A stretch of 64,000 bases of DNA from the NCBI RefSeq assembly GCF_036324505.1, contig NC_086370.1:3033453-3097452 (forward strand), written 5' to 3'. This document shows positions 55,131-64,000 of this stretch, piece by piece (the first letter of the stretch is position 1; each line of letters begins with the position of its first letter). The translations under genes were made by a program, and so were the position numbers. The notes under the pieces are model-generated. The model was given only the letters and a program-made list of their open reading frames with translations, did not search any database and was not told the origin of the DNA. The stretch is from Eleginops maclovinus (taxonomy: Eukaryota; Chordata; Actinopteri; Perciformes; Eleginopidae).

Positions 55131-56059
55131 GATTTATATTCTGTATTATTAAGCTATAACTCCAATGTAGCTAGTAAAGTCAAGTTAAAGTAAAGTCAAA
55201 TCAATGTAGTGGAGTAAAAAGTAAAAACTTGATTTAAAAAATGTAGTAAAGTAAAAGTATAAAGAAGCATAACATACCTCAAAAATGTATGAGTGGTAAC
55301 TCTCCAGTTCCAGGAACAAATATCTTATATAACAGATTCATTAAATATTTCCCTGAAAAACTCTTTCTGTTTGAAAGCTGTCTAACCCCTCATGGAGTAG
55401 AACATGTTAGAGCCCCGAGACTGCCATGAAACTAAATGCAGTTTGGGGAATAACTAAAGAATTATTTATACAGCTAAACTTGTTTTTATTCTTTTTATTT
55501 GTTTCTAGAAACAAAATTGGTTTCAATAACTTAGTTACAATTTTCTAAATGCTTTATTGAAAAAAATCAAGATCCATCCATGGTGATACCCACCTATGGT
55601 AATGAATTGCTTTAGCTAATCTAGTGCTTTTTTGTGATGTGCAGTTGTTCAGTGGTATTGCTCTGAAACCCTCTGCTAACTTAATGGAACCACAAGTGTT
55701 CCAGTAGCTTGTGGAGCTATTTATGCAGCTTTATATTCTGTTGACATTATGGGCAGCTAACAGTAAACTTAACAATAATAATATCAGAGTTTCTGATTAA
55801 CTGTATCTTTCCAAACTTTGCATTGAACAAAAACATAACATTTGGGTTTTTTTATTTTCATATCGACATTGAAACAACATCATTTAAAATGAAGGCAGCA
55901 CTTTTCAAGGTTTTCTGTAACTGTCCAAGTCTGTTCACAGTTTCTGTTCCACTGTTTCTGTTACAGTCCTTACACTCTGCCAGAGCCCATACATGTTCCT
56001 GTAAGAGTTCACTTCCTGTCTGTCTTCTTCTGGTGAAAACTCTGATGTCCAGTGCTCTG
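55131..56059. other. no assigned gene; short repeat-like block at the start
   Basis: 55,150-55,260 contains gtaaagtcaa and tgtagtggagtaaaaagta motifs resembling a common fish non-autonomous repeat. The rest, up to the gap, shows nothing recognisable. Confidence 0.45.
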
Positions 56060-56559
56060 NNNNNNNNNNNNNNNNNNNNNNNNNNNNNNNNNNNNNNNNN
56101 NNNNNNNNNNNNNNNNNNNNNNNNNNNNNNNNNNNNNNNNNNNNNNNNNNNNNNNNNNNNNNNNNNNNNNNNNNNNNNNNNNNNNNNNNNNNNNNNNNNN
56201 NNNNNNNNNNNNNNNNNNNNNNNNNNNNNNNNNNNNNNNNNNNNNNNNNNNNNNNNNNNNNNNNNNNNNNNNNNNNNNNNNNNNNNNNNNNNNNNNNNNN
56301 NNNNNNNNNNNNNNNNNNNNNNNNNNNNNNNNNNNNNNNNNNNNNNNNNNNNNNNNNNNNNNNNNNNNNNNNNNNNNNNNNNNNNNNNNNNNNNNNNNNN
56401 NNNNNNNNNNNNNNNNNNNNNNNNNNNNNNNNNNNNNNNNNNNNNNNNNNNNNNNNNNNNNNNNNNNNNNNNNNNNNNNNNNNNNNNNNNNNNNNNNNNN
56501 NNNNNNNNNNNNNNNNNNNNNNNNNNNNNNNNNNNNNNNNNNNNNNNNNNNNNNNNNNN
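56060..56559. other. assembly gap, 500 N
   Basis: Exactly 500 N, placeholder length. Confidence 1.
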
Positions 56560-56683
56560 GTTTAATTCACACCCGTTAACTAAAGTCACCTATAGTTACC
56601 TCATTTAGGATTGCATATTGTGAGCGTGGTTAGGCAGCGAGATGATGAATGAAGGGACCATTGAAAACACATGCGCACTTCGT

Positions 56684-56832
56684 ATCTCATAATTTCGACT
56701 TTTTTATCTCATAATTATGACTTTTTATCTCATAATTTCGACTTTTTATCTCATAATTATGACTTTTTATCTCATAATTTCGACTTTTTTATCTCATAAT
56801 TATGACTTTTTATCTCATAATTTCGACTTTTT
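56684..56832. repeat. ~42-bp tandem repeat of two alternating 21-mers
   Basis: tatctcataattatgacttt alternates with tatctcataatttcgacttt for about seven half-units. The two half-units differ at a few positions and alternate strictly, so the real unit is the pair. Confidence 0.92.
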
Positions 56833-56914
56833 TACTTTTCTTTTTTCTTTTTTTATGGCGGAAATGGGCTTCCATAATATAGCGATATATATCAAATATA
56901 TAGATATATATATC

Positions 56915-59900
56915 CAGGGCCGTCGCACAGGGGGGTAAAACACCACAGCAGTGGGGGGGCCCAAGGCAGAGGGGGGCCCATGGGAAGTTTAGATTATTTT
57001 TTTTTCAAAGTATTTTTTGTTGTTGTTCAACTAAATTTCATGATAAATATCAATCTAAATGCAAGCTTAACGTATTCGTTTTAATAAATTGTATGGTATA
57101 TTATTCCAAAAAAGTAAAATCTGCTGTCACTACACTATTGTAAACACCCCTTGAGAAAAGCGCAAGATGGTTCAGTCCACACGGTCGGAGTTTGGCAATT
57201 GCACCTTGATGCTTACGGTGACTCGGTGTCGGTGTCGGTGATATGCAAGATGTCAGAGCGTAAAAAATGTAAGTCTGGTTCTCAAAAGAGAAAGGAGAGA
57301 AAAGACAGGGAGAGGAGGCAAATTGAATGAAGTCAAGTTCTGACGAACTTCTTTGCAAAGAAAGGTGAGCACAAACGTTTAAACACACAAGATGAAACGG
57401 CATTATTAGGTGCCATACGTCCTCCGTTATCGTTGCTAAAATAAGCAGAGGCTATCCAAGAGCTACACTTTCAATAAGGCCTTGGTTAAGTTGGCATAAC
57501 GGATAAATAAAGTGAACATTCTATTGCAACAGAAGGCTACTGATTTGAAGCAAGCAAATATTAAATGAATACTAAGCCCTTATTATGCTGGCTACATGAT
57601 GAATACTAATATATAGCATAAGCTAGTTCCCAGACGTCTTGATATTAGCTTACACAATGGCCAACATCCATCCTAGCTGCCTGCTAAAACATAATTTGTG
57701 AAACACATTCCAGAAACTGCCACAGAAAGTGGTCCTGCAGCTGCAACAAGCCCTCCATCATCCACTGATGCAGACTTGAGACAAGGTGAGCTAGTTCAAC
57801 ATGAAAGCAAAAATTAAACTATTTTGACTTGAATGACTGCAGCAACAGGGTGTTAGTGTATTTGGCAATACTTGATAAGAGACTAATGTTGATTATACTT
57901 CATGCTCCCACAGAGGAGCCTGATAGAGAAGAAGTGAGAGAAGATGGTGGAAGTGATAGTGAAAGAGAAGACAGCGAACATGAAGGTTGCATTCAGGATA
58001 GAGAGGAGGACGGACAGAGGACAGAAAAGGTAACACGTAGTAAGGGTGAAGCCGAACAGTTCTGCCCAGAAGATCCAGGATTATGGCCAGAGATGTTAGA
58101 TAAACACCAGAGGGAAATAATTGTATGTGCACTGGCAAATAAAGAAAAAATCAACACATTGACACCGACAGATATGGAGGGTAGACCCTTTCCAATATAT
58201 CTTCAATATGTAAAGTCGCCAAATGGCCGTGAGAAAATCAGAAGAGATTGGCTTATTCACAGTGAGAGTGCCAAGGCTCTTTATTGCATTCCATGCCTAC
58301 TGTTTTCCCATGAGCTGTCAAAGCCATCCACAAGTGCCCTAAACAGCAAGGATGGATATACATTAGAGCACATTAAATGGAATTACATGTACAAAAAACT
58401 TCCAGAGCAAGAGACAGGCATGTCCCATAAACAGTGCTATTTAAAATGGAAGAACCTTCAGCACTCACTTTTGACAGCCAGTGGAGTGGATGGGCATCTT
58501 CAAAAACAGATGCAAGGGGAAATAGAAAAGAATAGGCTGCTTCTGGAGAGGCTTTTAGATGTGACCCTTCATTTGGCATCAAGGAACCTGGCTTTTAGAG
58601 GCATCACTACAGATTTAGGTGATGTCCATAATGGGAATTTTTTTGGTACGTTGGAGTTGCTGGCCCGTTATGATAACGTTTTACTAGGCCACTTGAAAAT
58701 GATAAGGCAACACAAAAAGGGAAGATTAACACACTATCTGAGTCCTCAAACACAAAATGAATTCATCGATCTCTGTGGCGAACGAGTGCTAAATAGTATC
58801 TTGGAAGAAAGGGAAGCTGCCATCTACTATTCCATAATATGTGACTCAACCCCAGACGTGTCACACACTGAACAGAATGTTTTACTGTTGAGATACACAT
58901 ACAAAGATGGAGACATTTGGAAGATAAAAGAAAGATTCTGCCAATTTAAAGACTTCTTTAAAAAGACAGGCAGTGAAATTTCTGAGATGATTCTTGATGT
59001 TCTGCAAGCCAGAGGCATACCATTAGAAGATTGTAGAGGGCAAGGGTATGACAATAGAGCCAACATGTCAGGAAAAGTGAAAGGTGTGCAAGCCAATATT
59101 TTGAAAGCCAATCCATTTGCCTTGTACTCTCCGTGTGCCGCTCATACACTCAATTTGGTGGGTGTACATGCAGCTCAGTCGAGCACTGAGGTAGCAGCAT
59201 TTTTTGGCTTTGTAAATCGTCTCTACAATTTCTTCAGTGCCAGTCCAGAGCGATGGGCAATCCTCAAGAAAGAAACTGGATGCTCACTTCATCGTCCCTC
59301 GGACACTATGGAGTGCCAAGACTGTCAAAGCTGTGGCAACTCGTTTGCCCTCTATTCTGGTTGCACTGGAATGTGTTATAAGCACATGCAATCTGACAAG
59401 GGATGCCAAATCGAAGGCAAAAAGTTAAAAAACCTATTTCCACACCTTTGATGCAGTGATTTTGCTTACTGTGTGGGTTAAGGTGCTACAGTCAATCGAA
59501 CATCGCAATCTGATTCTTCAAACAGGTAATATATCCCTGGATATTCAAGTATCAAACATTAGAGCACTACAGGATGAAATGCAGGCTTTGCGGGGTGAAT
59601 GGGACTTGCTTCTTGCTGAGGCCTCGCTAGTAGCCCTAAGCATGGACATCCCCACTCAGTTTCAAAGTGAAGGGAAGCGGAAACGAAAAAGGAAACGTAT
59701 GCCTGATGAAGAGGGGGAAGATGAAAATACACATGAAGACAATGCAGCAAACACATTCAGAAACCAGACCTTTTTTGTTGCAATGGATAGCATCATCAGT
59801 GCTTTGAGTTCAAGATTTCAGACCACAGCCAACATATGTGAAACTTTTGCACCTATTCTGAAGTTTGCTGACATGCCAGAAGAACAAACAAAAGTATCAT

Positions 59901-60305
59901 GCCGGACTCTGACAAGAACATATCCCAACGATCTCACAGCTGGTTTTGAGAATGAAGTTTTGCACCTAAAAATAATACATGAAGCCACATTTCCTCACAA
60001 CCTGTCACCTCTTCAGCTCCTCAATGCCATATATAACCTGCAGCTACAGAGCATTTTTGGAGAAATCTGCATTGCATTGAGGATTTTCTGCACCTTACCT
60101 GTAAGCGTTGCTGGCGGAGAACGTGCTTTCAGCAAGATGAAACTGGTTAAAAACTACTTGAGGTCCACCATGTGCCAAGATAGACTGAACAGGTCTTGCT
60201 CTTCTCTCCATTAAAAGCACATTGGCAAGAGCATTGGACTTTAAGGAACTCATCAGTGATTTTGCCAGCAAGAAGACCCGTCAGTGGGCATTTTCTGCAG
60301 AGTAA
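56915..60305 (+). mobile_element. hAT element, ZMYM1-like, with exons; 3' end missing
   Basis: The left terminus at 56,915 reads CAGGGCCGTCGCACAGGGGG. The transposase gene follows with recognisable introns. Sequence matching a right terminus is absent: immediately after the stop codon at 60,303-60,305 the sequence becomes SCND3-like transposase. The 3' end was therefore lost in a rearrangement or overwritten by another insertion. Confidence 0.7.
57250..60305 (+). pseudogene. ZMYM1-like hAT transposase, at least four lesions
   Basis: Exon 1 (57,250-~57,364) starts MSERKKCKSGSQKRKERKDR, has an in-frame TGA, and ends NFFAKK before GTGAGC. A small exon (~57,713-57,786, TESGPAAATSPPSSTDADLR) ends at GTGAGC. 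The main exon opens after ATGCTCCCACAG at ~57,915 with EPDREEVREDGGSDSER. TTF-type region: WPEMLDKHQREIIV, IRRDWLIHSESAKALYCIPC. DUF4371/catalytic region: LASRNLAFRGITTDLG, SIICDSTPDVSHTEQ, DCRGQGYDNRANMSG, CAAHTLNLVG. The frame is lost near 59,309 (SDT|W junction), a TAA follows at 59,426-59,428, and another shift lies near 60,196. The C-terminal signature is LPVSVAGGERAFSKMKLVKN, and the protein would end ISDFASKKTRQWAFSAE. Confidence 0.82.
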
Positions 60306-61215
60306 ACCGGAATATTTGTGCAATCCCGATTATATAAAATACGGCTTCGTAAACAGAGGTACCGAGGCAGTGCCGAGAGCCCAGTGTGTGGAGTGTGGGC
60401 TAACGCTGTCAAATGAGGCACTAAAGCCCTCAAAACTACAACGGCATCTACAGACCAAGCACCCGACGCTCGTGGGAAAGCCGGTGGAATTTCTCAAAAG
60501 AAAAGAAAATGGGCTGCAGATGCAGAAAAGGTCGGTCGTGTCACTGACTGGCAGCTCCAAATGTGCACTGAAAATAAGCTACCTCGTAGCCAGACGTGTG
60601 GCACAGAGCAAGAAGGCGTTCACCATAGCGGAGGAGTTGGTTCTGCCAGCCGCTGTTGATATGTGCCGTGAGATGATCGGAGAGGCCGCTGCAAAGAAGC
60701 TGCTGACCATCCCACTGTCAAACGACACTGAGTCACCGTATCGCGGACATGGCCTCAGACATACAGCATCAACTTCTTGAAAGAATAAAAAGTAGCCAGT
60801 TTTTCTCTTTACAACTAGACGAGTCCACGGATGTCACGAATGCTGCACTGCTGCTGGTTTTTGTTTGCTATCGCTGGGACAGTAGTTTGCACGAAGACAT
60901 ACTGTTTTGTGGAGAGCTAACAACACATACCACGGCTCAGGAATGTTTCCGCTGCATGGATAACTACTTCACTGAGAACGGCCTGGACTGGCAGAACTGT
61001 GTCGGGGTGTGCAGTGACGGTGCTGCATCAATGACTGGCAGGCATCAGGGTGTCATCAGACAGATACTCGATCGTGCACCAGAAGCTAAATGGACACACT
61101 GTTTTCTCCACCGTGAAAGCCTTGCAGCAAATAAGATGTCACCAGATTTCCACCAGGTGATGGATGTAAGTGCGAAAACCATAAACTTTATTAAAAACAA
61201 TGCTGCGACTACCTT
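60306..61215 (+). pseudogene. SCND3-like hAT transposase fragment
   Basis: Begins abruptly with PEYLCNPDYIKYGFVNRG directly after the ZMYM1-like stop. Next come a BED-type finger (AQCVECGLTLSNEALKPSKL then QRHLQTKH), YLVARRVAQSKKAFTIAEEL and VLPAAVDMCREM. A frameshift near 60,735 moves reading to the frame that gives MASDIQHQLLERIKSSQFFS. That is followed by LQLDESTDVTNAALL (first D), GVCSDGAASMTGRHQG (second D), WTHCFLHRESLAANK and TINFIKNNAA, where similarity stops. It is homologous to but clearly diverged from the intact hAT D transposase. Both ends are missing. Confidence 0.82.
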
Positions 61216-61429
61216 TTTACTACAATTTCTGGGGTTGCAGGTCACAGGGGTTAGAACACTTCCAGAGGAACATCCCTTGTGTAAAAGTTTCCCTATGTGC
61301 AGGCGCAGGTCCTGGATTTTACTATAGCAAAGTTAAGAGTTCTATCCTGCTTTAGAGAGGTGTTCACAGAAATTTTCAATTTCATTTTCTGGTAACTGCT
61401 GCAGATTGTAGTCCTGGCATGATTCAGAG

Positions 61430-63222
61430 GTCAGAATAACAACCCCCTTCTCTATGTTAGCAAAACCAAGGAGCTGATTGTTGATTATAGGAAGCAGCAG
61501 AGAGGGACACGCACCCATCGCCAGTCAGCAGCTTCAGGTTCCTCTGTGTCCACATCACTGAGGACCTGACATGGACTCTTCACACAAACACCATCACCAA
61601 AACAGCTCCACAGTGGCTCTTCATTCTCCACAGGCTGCAGAGGTTCAACATAGACTCCAGGATACTCTGCAACTTCTACAGGTGCACCATAGAGAGCATC
61701 CTGACCTTCTACAGGTGCACCATAGAGAGCATCCTGACCTCTACAGGTGCACCATAGAGAGCATCCTGACCTTCTACAGGTACACCATAGAGAGCATCCT
61801 GACCTCTACAGGTGCACCATAGAGAGCATCCTGACCCTCTACAGGTGCACCACAGAGAGCATCCTGACCCTCTACAGGTGCACCATAGAGAGTATCCTGA
61901 CCGCTACAGGTGCACCATAGAGAGCATCCTGACCCTCTACAGGTGCACCATAGAGAGCATCCTGACTTTCTACAGGTGCACCATAGAGAGCATCCTGACC
62001 TCTACAGGTGCACCACAGAGAGCATCCTGACCTCTACAGGTGCACCATAGAGAGCATCCTGACCTCTACAGGTGCATCATAGAGAGCATCCTGATCTCTA
62101 CAGGTGCACCATAGAGAGCATCCTGACCTCTACAGGTGCACCATAGAGAGCATCCTGACCTCTACAGGTGCACCATAGAGAGCATCCTGACCGCTACAGG
62201 TGCACCATAGAGAGCATCCTGACCTTCTACAGGTACACCATAGAGAGCCTCCTGACCTCTACAGGTGCTCCATAGAGAGCATCCTATTCTCTACAGGTGC
62301 ACCATAGAGAGCATCCTGACCTTCTACAGGTACACCCCAGAGAGCATCCTGACCTCTACAGGTGCACCATAGAGAGCATCCTGATCTCTACAGGTGCACC
62401 ATAGAGAGCATCCTGACCTCTACAGGTGCACCACAGAGAGCATCCTGACCGCTACAGGTGCACCATAGAGAGCATCCTGACCTTCTACAGGTGCACCATA
62501 GAGAGCATCCTGACTTCTACAGGTGCACCATAGAGAGCATCCTGACCGCTACAGGTGCATCATAGAGAGCATCCTGACCTCTACAGGTGCACCATAGAGA
62601 GCATCCTGATCTCTACAGGTGCACCACAGAGAGCATCCTGACCGCTACAGGTGCACCACAGAGAGCATCCTGACCTTCTACAGGTGCATCATAGAGAGCA
62701 TCCTGACCGCTACAGGTGCATCATAGAGAGCATCCTGACCTCTACAGGTGCACCACAGAGAGCATCCTGACCGCTACAGGTACATCATAGAGAGCATCCT
62801 GATCGGCTGCATCACGGCCTGGTACGGCAGCTGCACCGCCCTCAGCTGTAAGGCTGTACAGAGGGTGGGGAAAACCGCACAGCACATCACCAGGAAGGAG
62901 CTGCCATCCCTGGAGGACCTCTCAGCCCACAGGATTATAAAAGACCCCCATCACCCCAGCAACTGCTCTGTCTGCTGCCGTCTGGCAGGAGCTACCGCAG
63001 CATTAGGACTAACACCACCAGACTCAGAGACAGTTTCATCCCACAGACCATAAGACTATTAAACACCTGAGCTTGCACTACTTTTATGTATTTTGGGACT
63101 CTTCTATTTTATTTTTCTAAAAATGTATGTGTTGTTATTGCACTGTTGAGGAATCTGTGCCATAAGATTTTCATTCATTGCATTGCTACCGCGTATTTCA
63201 CTTGACAATAAATCTTTGAATG
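61430..63222 (+). mobile_element. L2-like non-LTR retrotransposon, copy 3, 5'-truncated
   Basis: Starts within the RT palm/thumb ([14 protein letters not shown] region at ~61,465). It runs through the C-terminal domain and ends in a 3' UTR with gacaataaatctttgaatg near 63,210. It carries the minisatellite expansion. Tail sequence after the repeat ([13 protein letters not shown], then HPSN and the final LLNT-type end) corresponds to copy 2 residue by residue apart from changes. Confidence 0.85.
61671..62801 (+). repeat. LINE-derived minisatellite, ~35 units of 32-33 bp
   Basis: The consensus joins tctacaggtgcaccatagag and agcatcctgac, with an optional extra t, in about 35 tandem copies totalling 1131 bases. 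One unit corresponds to the LINE codons for [11 protein letters not shown], present once in copy 2 (39,478-39,531 region, minus strand). Recurring variants (gcatcat, cacagag, gctacagg, gtacacc) are scattered, pointing to repeated rounds of unequal exchange or slippage. Confidence 0.97.
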
Positions 63223-64000
63223 TTGAATCAGTGCTGCTGCAGGTCACCACGGTAACCTTGTTGCTGGGCAGAGTGGGGCAGAGAGACTGAGTGACATGTT
63301 TAATCAGAGCAGACACACCCAAAAACAAACTCAAACATGCACACACAAACACTGGATGTTTTCAAACAGTCCTCTCCGAGGGGAATTTTCTGATCTTCAG
63401 TACTGTTGCTTCAAATATTGCCTTAACTAGCAGTTAGAAGCAATTGTGCTTTGAAGCTAGTTACAGAAAGTAATATGGAATAATTAAGGCAATATCTTCC
63501 AAAAAGGTCAATAGAAATTACAAACTGACATTGACATAACCTTAAAATAATGCATAAAATTATTTAAGATCAAATGTTTCCTGAGACTTCCCATTGCCTT
63601 GATACCAAATGTTTCAAGTTACACAGTTTCTTTCTTTTGAAAAGATTACATTTTTTACTAGTTATCTTTAACGTTATGGACTTATTAAAATGTTATCAGT
63701 ACCAGAATAACTTTATTCACAAATGTTACAGCAAAGAGCCAACGACAGCTTAATATCTGTAAGAGCCAATTAAGCACACAGTCATATTTGGGGAAAACGT
63801 TTATGTTGGCTTGACATATTACATGGTGCTAAATTTCATTTATACTATTATTTTTGTATAGTTTCGTATATAGTGATATAGGTGGATTATGCTAAGGTTA
63901 TGTTTCTGTTTACTACTTTTTGATGTAAAATGCTAGGTTTCCTATTTCCAACATGGTACTAGGGCCTTGAACGCAGCTTTCAGGACACATGGGAAAAAAG
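63223..64000. other. no recognised feature
   Basis: Plain AT-rich sequence after the L2 tail. No exon or repeat that I can support. Confidence 0.5.

Noticed and set aside
61571..62030. Repeat proteins with HHREHPD units
   Set aside because: Out-of-frame reading of the LINE-derived minisatellite. In the LINE frame the unit is [11 protein letters not shown].
61671..62801. CRISPR-like array
   Set aside because: Units are directly abutting with no unique spacers, and the origin in LINE coding sequence is clear.

Overview
The window looks like repeat-rich euchromatin of a teleost fish. The reasons are the mobile elements: a Rex3-type RTE LINE (its W-Q-T-G primer-site motif and a GATG-repeat tail), L2/CR1-type LINEs, Tc1 elements with long inverted ends, many hAT elements with 8-bp target duplications, a TTAA-flanked Kolobok-like MITE, a tRNA-derived SINE, and long (TG)n runs. 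I saw no bacterial operons, CRISPR arrays, rRNA genes or LTR retrotransposon gag-pol. The only convincing host-gene material is on the minus strand between about 6.0 and 11.7 kb: a TATA box, a first exon, and a second exon coding for a YAVP-repeat protein. Further downstream lie short micro-exons and a terminal exon with a poly(A) signal.

Layout. 1-2.9 kb is poor-quality sequence. 2.4-4.9 kb is a decayed ZMYM1-like hAT (minus). 6-11.7 kb is the host-gene region, with a Kolobok-like MITE and a ~590-bp tandem duplication. 11.9-16.5 kb is an L2-like LINE with a Tc1 in its 3' UTR. 19.6-21.2 kb holds a Tc1 relic and an ORF1/SGNH-esterase relic. 27.5-28.2 kb is a small TIR element carrying the start of a RecQ-like helicase. 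29.5-34.7 kb is a nest of three hAT elements. 35.5-37.0 kb is a Tc1. 38.8-40.5 kb is a second L2 copy that runs into a gap. 41-43.2 kb is a hAT tail joined to Rex3. 44.4-55.1 kb is a 2A-bearing LINE split by an intact SCND3-like hAT, which is itself split by an apparently intact eight-exon ZBED1-like hAT. 56.9-61.2 kb holds a ZMYM1-like hAT abutting an SCND3-like fragment. 61.4-63.2 kb is a third L2 copy in which a ~32-bp coding segment has expanded to about 35 tandem units.

Sequence quality dominates interpretation. Three stretches (1 to ~2.9 kb, 13,373 to ~19.98 kb, ~23.64 to ~27.44 kb) have isolated bases replaced by their neighbours, which inflates homopolymers. The first L2 copy shows this directly: it matches the clean copy at 39-40.5 kb up to 13,372 and then turns into a smeared version of the same sequence. 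ORFs in those stretches should not be trusted. Three gaps of exactly 500 N are placeholders.

The most unusual biology is (i) two three-layer transposon nests whose target duplications give the order of insertion, (ii) two hAT transposase genes with open reading frames, one only visible after splicing eight exons, (iii) a 2A-like motif in a LINE ORF, and (iv) a minisatellite born from LINE coding sequence.
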